64,000 nt of DNA, taken from NCBI RefSeq assembly GCF_049860805.1, contig NZ_CP187555.1, positions 3,534,001 through 3,598,000 of the forward strand, read 5' to 3'. Of this stretch, positions 27,088-34,913 are shown piece after piece. Origin of the DNA: Parabacteroides sp900760525. GTDB lineage: Bacteria; Bacteroidota; Bacteroidia; Bacteroidales; Tannerellaceae. The first letter of the stretch is position 1. Each line of letters starts with the position of its first letter. Under the pieces are notes generated by a model. It saw only the letters and a list, made by a program, of their open reading frames with translations. It was not told the DNA's origin and did not search any database. The position numbers and the translations under genes were made by a program.

Positions 27088-27270
27088 CTTATACGATATA
27101 ACAAACGCCGATCTAAAACGGCAAACATTATACGTGTAAGCGCAAGCATTTATTGTCCATTATTCCGTTTAGCTAAAAATTTACCAGATTTTTGAGTTGG
27201 AATAATCTTCGTAAAATGCTTACAATATGTAATTGATCCCGCACTCCGTGAGCCGCTGCCCACTACGGAA
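27007..27270 (-). ncRNA. Structured leader RNA or independent small RNA
   Basis: From the promoter at 27277-27306 a transcript of about 260 nt would end at the terminator at 27007. It folds extensively: CCGTAGTG...CACGG at the 5' end, ATTATTCC/GGAATAAT enclosed by GCATTT/AAATGC, GCGCTTA/TAAGCGC enclosing TGCCG/CGGC, and then the terminator stem. Either read-through makes it an attenuated leader of the downstream 3.3-kb surface-protein gene, or it is a separate small RNA. I found no second promoter between the terminator and the gene, which favours the leader. Confidence 0.55.
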
Positions 27271-27276
27271 TCGTTG

Positions 27277-27306
27277 CAAAGGTAAATAGGTTTTCCGAAT
27301 CAACAA
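27277..27306 (-). promoter_or_regulatory. Promoter of the structured leader / surface-protein gene
   Basis: TACCTTTG (27277-27284, minus strand) is preceded by TTG (27304-27306) at exactly 19 nt, matching the Bacteroidota consensus. Confidence 0.7.
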
Positions 27307-27362
27307 GAAAAAATGTCCACAATTTTCCAAAATATATGGATTACAGGACAAAACAATGCCGT

Positions 27363-27464
27363 TTATATAACATATCCCTTAGGTTTTGGGGATGAAAAAG
27401 ATAATTTACTTTTTCCTGCTCCATTCGGACCAGCTATAACTGCAAATTCAGGACGTACGCTCAT
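27363..27464 (-). pseudogene. Remnant of a zeta-toxin-like P-loop kinase
   Basis: The 33-codon frame reads MSVRPEFAVIAGPNGAGKSKLS and stops soon after. The P-loop GPNGAGKS in this N-terminal context is typical of zeta-toxin-family proteins in Bacteroidota, which are about 190-200 residues long. Everything after the Walker A motif is missing, so this is a degenerate remnant. The promoter of the surface-protein leader begins 57 bp beyond it. Confidence 0.65.
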
Positions 27465-27472
27465 AGTCTCCT

Positions 27473-27682
27473 TTATTTTAAAAGATAAGCATATCGTCCT
27501 TGCCCTTTATCCGCCACCCTTGAAATCACTTTATAGCTTCTATCTTTACGATTGAAATCAACTAAATCTTCACTTCCGTCTGGATTGGCTAAATAAAAAC
27601 TACATAATATAAGGAATAATCTATCCCCGCTACAAGAAAACTTATCTATATAGGCATAAAAAAATATCGGAATGCCTATCAA
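27473..27682 (-). CDS. Small hypothetical protein, possibly the truncated partner of the zeta-like remnant
   Basis: The 69-codon frame (MIGIPIFFYAYIDKFSCSGDRL... ending RVADKGQGRYAYLLK) ends eight bases before the start of the zeta-like remnant, the usual spacing of an antitoxin-toxin pair. I do not recognise the sequence. Its start abuts the 21-bp repeat tract, so it may have lost its N-terminus. It may not be expressed. Confidence 0.3.
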   Translation of the reverse strand: MIGIPIFFYAYIDKFSCSGDRLFLILCSFYLANPDGSEDLVDFNRKDRSYKVISRVADKGQGRYAYLLK

Positions 27683-27684
27683 TT

Positions 27685-27782
27685 CTATAATCAGTGCCAG
27701 TGATTATAAAATCAGTGCCAGCAATTATATAATCACAACCACTGATTATAAAGTCACTGACACCGATTACAGAATTAGCAGG
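27685..27782. repeat. Imperfect 21-bp tandem repeat tract
   Basis: About four and a half copies of a unit like GATTATAAAATCAGTGCCAGC follow one another. Each contains a near-palindromic TGATTATAAAATCA core. Because 21 is a multiple of three, a plus-strand frame through it encodes a seven-residue repeat (SASDYKI), but I doubt that this is a gene. Confidence 0.7.
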
Positions 27783-27877
27783 CACTTAAGAAAGAATTAT
27801 TCGGGACAAAAACGGTTTTTTCTCTCCATAGAAATAAAAAATTGTTACTGCTGGATTTGGTGCGATTGCCCTAATAA

Positions 27878-27915
27878 AAAAGAGGAAATGTCGTTACCGA
27901 CACTCCCTCTCTTTA
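27878..27915 (-). terminator. Intrinsic terminator of the fumarase gene
   Basis: On the minus strand AAAGAGAGGGAGTGTCG pairs with CGACATTTCCTCTTT with small mismatches, followed by TTTATT. It lies 23 bp after the fumarase stop. Confidence 0.7.
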
Positions 27916-27937
27916 TTATATGAATGTAAAGTACGTC

Positions 27938-29578
27938 TTACTTACCGCAAGTGCAACGCGGTTTGATCTGTTTGAAGAAATCGTTGCCCTTGTTGTCTAC
28001 CAGGATGAATGCAGGGAAGTCTTCCACTTCGATCTTCCAGATAGCTTCCATTCCCAATTCGGGATATTCCACACATTCGATACTCTTGATGTTGTTCTGT
28101 GCCAGGATAGCAGCCGGACCACCGATACTTCCCAAGTAGAAACCGCCGTATTTCTGGCAAGCATCCGTCACCTGCTGGCTCCGGTTACCTTTCGCCAGCA
28201 TAACCATACTACCGCCGTGGCTCTGGAAGAGGCCGACATACGAGTCCATACGGCCGGCAGTCGTCGGGCCCATGGAACCGCAAGCCATACCGGCAGGAGT
28301 CTTGGCCGGACCGGCATAATAGATAGGATGATCCTTGATATACTGGGGCAGATCTTCACCGCGGTCCAAACGTTCTTTCAGCTTGGCGTGGGCGATGTCA
28401 CGGCCAACGATGATCGTGCCGTTCAGGGACAAGCGGGTTGAAACCGGATATTTATCCAGTTCTTTCAAGATCTCTTCCATCGGCTGGTTCAGGTTGATCT
28501 TGACAGCATCGCCTTCGCCTGCCTCGCGCAGTTCAGCCGGGATGAGTTCGCCCGGATGGCTATCCAGCTTCTCGATCCAGATACCGTCTTTGTTGATCTT
28601 ACATTTCACGTTACGGTCAGCCGAGCAGCTAACACCCAGACCTACCGGGCAGGAAGCACCGTGGCGCGGCAGGCGGATGATGCGGATATCGTGTGCCAGA
28701 TACTTACCGCCGAACTGTGCCCCCAAACCGATGTTGTGAACTTCGGCCAGCACCTCTTTTTCCAGTTCCACGTCCCGGAAAGCGCGGCCATATTCGTTAC
28801 CGGTCGTAGGCAATTCGTCATAATAATGCGTAGAAGCCAGCTTCACCGTCAGCAGGTTCTTCTCGGCAGAAGTACCGCCGATAACCACAGCGATGTGGTA
28901 AGGAGGACAGGCAGCCGTACCCAATGTCTTGATCTTTTCGATGATGAACGGAACCAAAGTGCCGGGGTTCAGGATCGCCTTCGTTTCCTGATACAGGTAA
29001 GTCTTGTTAGCCGAACCACCGCCCTTTGTTACGCACAGGAACTTATATTCCATACCTTCCGTAGCTTCGATGTCAATCTGGGCGGGCAAGTTGCACTTAG
29101 TGTTCACTTCATCGTACATATTCAGGGGAGCGTTCTGCGAATAGCGCAGGTTCTCTTCCGTATAGGTTTTATAAACACCCAACGAAAGCGCTTCTTCGTC
29201 GCAGTAGCCGGTCCACACCTGCTGTCCCTTTTCGCCGTGGATGATAGCCGTACCGGTATCCTGGCAGAAAGGAAGTACACCCTTAGCAGCAACTTCTGCG
29301 TTACGCAGGAAAGTCAACGCTACATATTTGTCGTTATCACTTGCTTCCGGATCGCTCAGGATCTTAGCCACCTGTTCGTTGTGCGAACGGCGAAGCATAA
29401 AGGATACATCACGGAAAGCGGCATTAGCCATTGCCGTAAGACCTTCTTTCGCAACTTTCAGAACCGGAGTTCCTTCGAACTCGGAAACCGAAACATAATC
29501 TTTTGTAAGCAGATAATACTCTGTCGTATCCGGGCCCAATGGGAACGGAGCCTGATACTTGAAAGGAGTTGTTGCCAT
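27938..29578 (-). CDS. Fumarate hydratase, class I (iron-sulfur)
   Basis: The 546-residue product matches class I fumarases in length and in two-part structure. The N-terminal region has LPFCQDTGTAIIHG (cluster cysteine) and GGGSANKTYL. The C-terminal region has GGKYLAHDIRIIRLPRHGASCPVGLGVSCSADRN with further cluster cysteines, and a swivel domain with YYAGPAKTPAGMACGSMGPTTAGRMD. It hydrates fumarate to malate, or the reverse in the Bacteroidales reductive branch toward succinate, using an oxygen-sensitive 4Fe-4S cluster in the cytosol. It is single with its own terminator. Confidence 0.96.
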   Translation of the reverse strand: MATTPFKYQAPFPLGPDTTEYYLLTKDYVSVSEFEGTPVLKVAKEGLTAMANAAFRDVSFMLRRSHNEQVAKILSDPEASDNDKYVALTFLRNAEVAAKGVLPFCQDTGTAIIHGEKGQQVWTGYCDEEALSLGVYKTYTEENLRYSQNAPLNMYDEVNTKCNLPAQIDIEATEGMEYKFLCVTKGGGSANKTYLYQETKAILNPGTLVPFIIEKIKTLGTAACPPYHIAVVIGGTSAEKNLLTVKLASTHYYDELPTTGNEYGRAFRDVELEKEVLAEVHNIGLGAQFGGKYLAHDIRIIRLPRHGASCPVGLGVSCSADRNVKCKINKDGIWIEKLDSHPGELIPAELREAGEGDAVKINLNQPMEEILKELDKYPVSTRLSLNGTIIVGRDIAHAKLKERLDRGEDLPQYIKDHPIYYAGPAKTPAGMACGSMGPTTAGRMDSYVGLFQSHGGSMVMLAKGNRSQQVTDACQKYGGFYLGSIGGPAAILAQNNIKSIECVEYPELGMEAIWKIEVEDFPAFILVDNKGNDFFKQIKPRCTCGK

Positions 29579-29698
29579 AGCGTTTGTATTTTAATTTATA
29601 ATAATGGTTTTAGAATCATATCCTTGAACGGACTGGCAAACTTAATTAAAAATGATGAGATTCAAATCTGAAATAGGGAGATTATTTCCTTAAAATCG

Positions 29699-29706
29699 TA
29701 TATTTG
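29699..29706 (+). promoter_or_regulatory. -7 box directly in front of the protease start codon
   Basis: TATATTTG ends nine bases before the ATG at 29715. If transcription starts about seven bases after the box, the message would have almost no 5' leader. No clear -33 is seen at the expected distance. Confidence 0.4.
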
Positions 29707-29714
29707 CCGTTACT

Positions 29715-31367
29715 ATGGCAAAGCATCTTATCATATATTTCGGATTATGCCTTTTTCTTAGTGTTTCCGTTAAGGCACAAATCAGTCACGGAGGACGGCC
29801 GTTACCTCTCACGGCTACCAAAAGCCTGGCAGAGGAAATGTTTATCACAATGCCGCCGTTCGACCTGGCAGAGCAACTCCGGATCGACTCGCTCGAGGCG
29901 ACCGACCTGCGCAGCGGTTTCCGTTTTGCCTATAAGTTCATGACGGATTATACGCCGGAAAACTCCGGAATCCGTTTCACGCTGCCCGACGGCACAAAGG
30001 TATGGCGGCTCGGAATACGCTCCGAAGGTGCACTCTCCATTAATATAATGTTCAGCGAATACCATCTGCCCGAAGGGGCACGCGTATTCCTATATAATAG
30101 CGATCAATCGGAAGTATTGGGATCATTCAACCACCTGAACAATTCGGAACGCGGTATCTTGCCCGTCGCCCCGGTACAGGGAAATGAGCTGATCGTCGAA
30201 TACCAGGAACCGGCGGAGGTTGCTTTTCCCGGCAAACTCGCGATCGGCGAGGTAAACCACGGCTACCGGAACCTCAGAATCTCGGAACCGCAACCCGACT
30301 TCACGGCTTTCAAATGCATGCCGGCCGTAGCTTGCTACCAGGACTCGACAAACCGCTACGACGCGGTCGAGCGCAGTGTTGTCCTCATGATCATCAACGG
30401 GACGACGGGTTGTACAGGAACGCTTGTCAACAACACGGCAAACGACGGAAAGCCATATCTCCTTACGGCTTCGCATTGCCTGAACAACCAGTTCAGCATT
30501 AAAAACCCGGATTACGAAGAGGTGGCGGGCAATGTCGTCTGTTATTTCAATTACAACAGCCCCCAATGCAGTCCGGTTGAACCCGGGCGTACAGACCAGA
30601 CGGTCGCCTCGGCACATTTCCGGGCAGTGAATGAATTGACGGATATGGCTTTGCTGGAATTGCAGGACACGCCGCCCGCCGATTACCGGGCTTATTATGC
30701 CGGCTGGAACGCGCAGGACGCGGGAACGGCCCCTTATGCGTGCATCCACCATCCGGGCGGCTCGCTGAAACGGCTTAATCTTGTCGAGGGGGATGTGGAA
30801 CTTAAGACCTATAAAATATCGGTTACCGACTTCAATGAGAATTCGCACTGGAGAGTAGCCCGCTGGGCTACGGGCTGTACGGCCGGCGGTTCGTCCGGTT
30901 CTCCCCTCTTGGATGGCAACAACCGGGTTATCGGAGGTTTGACTGGCGGTGCTTCCAGCTGTGGCAATCCGGTCGAAGACTACTTCTTCTCCATACAAAA
31001 AAGCTGGTCTATGCCGGAAGATAGCAGCAAGCAGCTCAAATACTGGCTCGATCCTGTCGGAGTGGAGGCTCCTGTCTGCGCCGGAATGGACCCGAACGAA
31101 GGAGGGGGAACGGCAAACGAACGGATAGAAGCAGCGACGGATGTCAGCCTGTCTGCCGACACATACCGGCGGACGATCCACATACACTTTACAGTCCCGG
31201 TCAGCCGGACTTCGCTCACCCTAATATCGCTTACCGGAAAGCCTGTGCGCAGTTATTCCATCGCCGGGCAACAAGCGACCTTATCGATTGGTTCGATTCC
31301 TACCGGCGTGTACATCGTGAAGATTGTTTATAATAACAAACTTTATACTCAAAAAGCCCTGTTTTGA
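29715..31367 (+). CDS. T9SS-exported trypsin-like serine endopeptidase (lysyl-endopeptidase type)
   Basis: The 550-residue product has a signal peptide (MAKHLIIYFGLCLFLSVSVKAQ) and a propeptide-like region. The protease domain has the triad: His in CTGTLVNNTANDGKPYLLTASHC (about 253), Asp in TDMALLEL (about 310) and Ser in GCTAGGSSGSPLL (about 395). The cysteine-rich arrangement resembles Achromobacter-type lysyl endopeptidase. The C-terminal 75 residues or so end SIPTGVYIVKIVYNNKLYTQKALF, a type A T9SS sorting domain. It should be secreted to or anchored on the cell surface. A plus-strand hairpin ATCCGGA/TCCGGAT lies 30 bp after the stop. Confidence 0.88.
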   Translation: MAKHLIIYFGLCLFLSVSVKAQISHGGRPLPLTATKSLAEEMFITMPPFDLAEQLRIDSLEATDLRSGFRFAYKFMTDYTPENSGIRFTLPDGTKVWRLGIRSEGALSINIMFSEYHLPEGARVFLYNSDQSEVLGSFNHLNNSERGILPVAPVQGNELIVEYQEPAEVAFPGKLAIGEVNHGYRNLRISEPQPDFTAFKCMPAVACYQDSTNRYDAVERSVVLMIINGTTGCTGTLVNNTANDGKPYLLTASHCLNNQFSIKNPDYEEVAGNVVCYFNYNSPQCSPVEPGRTDQTVASAHFRAVNELTDMALLELQDTPPADYRAYYAGWNAQDAGTAPYACIHHPGGSLKRLNLVEGDVELKTYKISVTDFNENSHWRVARWATGCTAGGSSGSPLLDGNNRVIGGLTGGASSCGNPVEDYFFSIQKSWSMPEDSSKQLKYWLDPVGVEAPVCAGMDPNEGGGTANERIEAATDVSLSADTYRRTIHIHFTVPVSRTSLTLISLTGKPVRSYSIAGQQATLSIGSIPTGVYIVKIVYNNKLYTQKALF

Positions 31368-31671
31368 TTAAATTTTGACAATAAGGGTCGGATAAAATCC
31401 GGAAAGATTCTCCGGATAAAAGAAGGAATGAAAGACATATTAACATAAGATATTCAGAGCAAAAAGCATAAATCTGCTTCATTTCGTATCTCTTTTGACA
31501 TTAGACAGGAAAAAATGGAGACAAGATTCATTAATAAGTATTAATTAGAAAGTTTTTATCTCTTGTTTGCTCTTCATAACAAAAAAATGCTTTAGTTTTG
31601 CACTTTGATGGCTAAGGAATATTTGAAAGTGAATATATAAACATAGTAACATTTTAAACTTACATCAAATT
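31368..31671. other. Gene-free stretch of 304 bp
   Basis: Apart from a short hairpin at 31397-31417 and a -7-like TAGTTTTG near 31592 that probably serves the next lipoprotein gene, I see nothing in this AT-rich stretch. Confidence 0.5.
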
Positions 31672-33363
31672 ATGAACAAAAAGTATTTAATGCCTTTCCT
31701 TGTATTGGCAGCAATTCTGACTTTTTCTTCTTGTTCAAACAAGTTGAAACCGTTAGCTGAAGAGTACATCAAAGCTGAACCGCAGCCGCTTGAGGCCATC
31801 GGAGGCAAAGTTCCTGTGACTATTAATGCCACATTCCCTGCAAAATGGTTCAACAAGAAAGCTGTTGTAACTGTAACTCCGGTTCTTCGTTATGCCGGTG
31901 GTGAAGCATGGGGAACATCTTACACTTACCAAGGTGAAAAAGTAAAGGGTAACAACCAGGTTATTCCGCAGAAAGCTGGTGCTAACGTAACCATGAAATC
32001 TGCTTTCACTTACAAACCGGAAATGAAGAAATCTGAATTGTATCTGACTTTCGACGCAAAGATCAAGAACAAGACAGTTAAATTGCCGGATGTAAAAATC
32101 GGCGAAGGTGTAATCGCAACATCTGAATTGGCTGACGCAGCTACTGCCAACGCAGCTATCGCAGCAGACAAATTCCAGCGTATCATCAAAGAAGCTCACG
32201 ATGCTAACATCATGTTCCTTATCCAGCAGGCTAACCTGCGTGCTAAAGAGTTGAACTCCGACGCAATCAAAGAATGGAAAGAACTTGTTAAGAATGCTGA
32301 CGAAGCTCCTAACCAGAACGTAGCAATCGAGATCTCTGCTTACGCTTCTCCTGATGGTGGTGTTAAACTGAACACTGGCCTGGCTGAACGCCGTGAAGGT
32401 AACACAAACAAATATCTGGCTAAAGAGTTGAAGAAAATGAAAGTCGACGCTCCGGTTGACGCTCGTTACACTGCTCAGGACTGGGAAGGCTTCAAAGAAT
32501 TGGTACAGGCTTCCAACCTGCAGGACAAAGACCTCGTGCTGAGAGTGATCTCTATGTACCAGGATCCTGAAACAAGAGAAAAAGAAATCAAAAACATCTC
32601 GGCTGTTTACTCTGACCTGGCTGAAACAATCCTGCCGCAACTTCGTCGTTCCCGCTTGACTGCCAACATCGAAATCATCGGTAAGTCTGACGACGAAATC
32701 AGCGCATTGGCTAAGAGCAATCCTTCTGAACTGAACATCGAAGAAATTCTGTACGCAGCAACTCTGACTAACAACGATTCAGAAAAGATGGCTATCTATA
32801 CAAAGGCTTCTGAACTGTATCCTAACTGCTACCGCACTTGGAACAACATCGGTATGATGGCATTCCGTGCCGGCGACTTGGCTAAGGCAGAACAGATGTT
32901 CAACAAATCAAACTCTGTAAAAGCTAATCCTGAAGCTAACATGAACTTAGGTTTGATCGCTTTGACAAAGGGTGATCAGGCTAAGGCTCAGCAGTTGTTC
33001 GGTAGCGCAGCAGGCGTTGCTGAATTAGGCGAAGCTCTGGGTGTTCTGTACCTGGAACAAGGCGAATGGGCTAAGGCTGCCAACTCTTTCGGTTCAGTTA
33101 AGTCTAACAACGCTGCTCTGGCTCAGATCCTGACTAAGGACTACAGCAAGGCTTCTCAGACTTTGAACGCAGTTGCTAAACCCGACGCTACAACTTCTTA
33201 CCTGAAAGCTGTCGTTGCTGCCCGCACGAACGATGCTAACGCAGTTATCAGCAACCTGAAAGCTGCTATTGCTGCTGACAAGGCTATGGCTAAAGAAGCT
33301 GCTATCGACCTGGAATTTGCTAAATATGCAACTAACAGCGAATTCGCTGCTTTGGTTAAATAA
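31672..33363 (+). CDS. Highly expressed OmpA-like/TPR lipoprotein
   Basis: The 563-residue product has a lipobox (FSSC). The middle (about 215-255, VAIEISAYASPDGGVKLNTGLAERREGNTNKYL) looks like an OmpA-type peptidoglycan-binding segment. The C-terminal half (from about 375) is TPR repeats: YPNCYRTWNNIGMMAFRAGDLAKAEQMF and NMNLGLIALTKGDQAKAQQLF. Codon use is strikingly uniform (CTG, GCT, AAC, GAA), suggesting strong expression. It is probably an outer-membrane lipoprotein with a role in envelope organisation (inference). A strong terminator follows. Confidence 0.8.
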   Translation: MNKKYLMPFLVLAAILTFSSCSNKLKPLAEEYIKAEPQPLEAIGGKVPVTINATFPAKWFNKKAVVTVTPVLRYAGGEAWGTSYTYQGEKVKGNNQVIPQKAGANVTMKSAFTYKPEMKKSELYLTFDAKIKNKTVKLPDVKIGEGVIATSELADAATANAAIAADKFQRIIKEAHDANIMFLIQQANLRAKELNSDAIKEWKELVKNADEAPNQNVAIEISAYASPDGGVKLNTGLAERREGNTNKYLAKELKKMKVDAPVDARYTAQDWEGFKELVQASNLQDKDLVLRVISMYQDPETREKEIKNISAVYSDLAETILPQLRRSRLTANIEIIGKSDDEISALAKSNPSELNIEEILYAATLTNNDSEKMAIYTKASELYPNCYRTWNNIGMMAFRAGDLAKAEQMFNKSNSVKANPEANMNLGLIALTKGDQAKAQQLFGSAAGVAELGEALGVLYLEQGEWAKAANSFGSVKSNNAALAQILTKDYSKASQTLNAVAKPDATTSYLKAVVAARTNDANAVISNLKAAIAADKAMAKEAAIDLEFAKYATNSEFAALVK

Positions 33364-33387
33364 TAACAAACTTATTCCATATATCCG

Positions 33388-33420
33388 AAAAGCCGTCTCT
33401 GTAAAAAGAGGCGGCTTTTT
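33388..33420 (+). terminator. Intrinsic terminator of the OmpA-like/TPR lipoprotein gene
   Basis: AAAGCCGTCTCT pairs with AGAGGCGGCTTT, followed by a run of seven T. Confidence 0.9.
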
Positions 33421-33700
33421 TTGTTTTATCCGTAACTATACGTATCTTTCGTAAGAATTCAAAAAGTAATTGCCATGAGAAAACTAATTTATACTTTAAT
33501 CATCTGTCTGATGGCCATAACATCCGACTTATCAGCCCAGGAAGGTAAGTCCGAGTATCTTTTCAACGAATTTCAGAAAAGTCTCATCTACTATAAGGAC
33601 GGGAGGGTGTTCAGTGTAAAGGTAAACTACAGCCTGGCAAGAAATGCTTTTATGTTCATCGATGAAAACGACTCTAAGTTTGCGTAAAGCAAGAAGCTGA

Positions 33701-33886
33701 GGTTAATTTATATCTTTGTTGTATGAAGAAACTAAATTAACCGACTAACGGAAGTACACTAATGGAAAACGATAGTCTTTAAAGACTAGTTATTGTAACA
33801 GACTTCCGTTAGTCAAGCAGGCAAAGACTAAATAGATTATTGATATATAATAGGATATCATTTAGAGTAGTAGCCCATTCCTGCTT
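33701..33886 (+). ncRNA. Predicted bridge RNA of the IS110 element
   Basis: Three stem-loops follow directly. Stem 1 is GGTTAATTTA (33701-33710) with TAAATTAACC (33733-33742). Stem 2 is GACTAACGGAAGT (33743-33755) with ACTTCCGTTAGTC (33802-33814). Stem 3 is AAGCAGG (33815-33821) with CCTGCTT (33880-33886). Loop 2 contains GAAAACGA (33765-33772), identical to the left insertion flank at 33664-33671. It also contains GTTATTGTAA (33789-33798), the exact complement of the right flank at 34975-34984. Between them lies the palindrome TAGTCTTTAAAGACTA. Loop 3 contains ATAGA (33832-33836), as at the right end of the element, and TTAGAG (33862-33867), complementary to its left end. This matches the target-binding and donor-binding loops described for IS110 bridge RNAs. 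Confidence 0.85.
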
Positions 33887-33914
33887 TCGGTTAATCCAAA
33901 AACAATATAAAGGT

Positions 33915-34913
33915 ATGAATAAATTATTTATCGGGATTGATTTCTCCAAGAAAAAAGTAGATGTAAGTGTGATAGAGAAAGAAAACATATCTTCAGGTGT
34001 CCACCGTGAGTTCAGTAATGATGTTGCCGGACATGAGAGTCTGTTGGCATGGCTTTGTGATAGCTATCCGCAGACAGGCAAAGATCAGATGCTCTTTTGC
34101 GGTGAGAACACGGGACTTTACAGCGTTTGTTTGAGTAACACTCTCGCGCACGAGGGTTATACACTGTGGCTGGAACATCCTTACAGGATCAAACACAGCA
34201 GCGGCATGCAACGCGGGAAAAACGATAAATTGGATTCATTGCTGATCGCACAATACGCTTGCCGTTTCGAGGATATGGCCAAGGTCTATACCCCCAATAC
34301 GGAAACCATCCGGGCGCTGCACTCATTTTTCACATTCCGTGATTTATTGGTGAAAATGAAAAATGAAGCATTGGTACATGCCAAAGAACTCCATTCGGTC
34401 CTAAAAGGGAATCACGCAACAGATTACATATATCAACATAGCCTGACACAAGTGGATAACTTGAACCGTGAAATAAAAGATGTGGAAAAGGAAATAATGG
34501 ATCTGATCAACAGTGAAGAGGAGATCAAAAACAATTATGAGCGTATTACATCCATCAAAGGCGTGGCTTTTGTCAACGCCCTTGCTTTGATCGTTTATAC
34601 CGAAAACTTCACCTGTTTTGACGATCCGCGCAAGCTGGCCTGCTATGCGGGAGTGGTACCGTTCCAACGAACCTCCGGCTCCAGTGTCAAAAGCAATGCC
34701 AAGACAAGTGGATTTGCCAATAAAAAACTAAACACGCTACTCACCCAAGCGGCACGAACCGCTGCCATACATGATCCAATATTAAGAGAATATTACAGGC
34801 GCAAAAGAGAAGAGGGGAAGCATCATAATTTAGTTATAAACAATATTAGAAACAAACTGATACATCGAATCTGTGCATTGGTCAGGAACCAAACTTTCGA
34901 CCAAACGGCTTAG
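33915..34913 (+). CDS. IS110-family transposase (DEDD recombinase)
   Basis: The start at 33915 (MNKLFIGIDFSKKKVDV) is chosen because the longer frame from 33840 would run into the structured RNA. The 332-residue product has the N-terminal RuvC-like DEDD domain with D9 (GIDFS), E64 (CGENTGLY) and D104/D107 (KNDKLDS). A coiled-coil region follows. The C-terminal Transposase_20 domain (ITSIKGVAFVNALALIVYTENF, KLACYAGVVPFQRTSGSSVKS) carries the conserved serine in the SGSS stretch around 254-257. It appears intact. The protein works with the bridge RNA to join element and target. Confidence 0.95.
   Translation: MNKLFIGIDFSKKKVDVSVIEKENISSGVHREFSNDVAGHESLLAWLCDSYPQTGKDQMLFCGENTGLYSVCLSNTLAHEGYTLWLEHPYRIKHSSGMQRGKNDKLDSLLIAQYACRFEDMAKVYTPNTETIRALHSFFTFRDLLVKMKNEALVHAKELHSVLKGNHATDYIYQHSLTQVDNLNREIKDVEKEIMDLINSEEEIKNNYERITSIKGVAFVNALALIVYTENFTCFDDPRKLACYAGVVPFQRTSGSSVKSNAKTSGFANKKLNTLLTQAARTAAIHDPILREYYRRKREEGKHHNLVINNIRNKLIHRICALVRNQTFDQTA

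Noticed and set aside
27672..27923. Plus-strand frame of 83 codons with a seven-residue repeat
   Set aside because: The repeat follows from the 21-bp DNA repeat. The rest has odd composition, no start signals and runs into the fumarase terminator.
33840..33914. Longer N-terminus of the IS110 transposase from 33840
   Set aside because: It would lie within the third stem-loop of the predicted bridge RNA, and the family starts with a short segment before the GIDFS motif, as from 33915.
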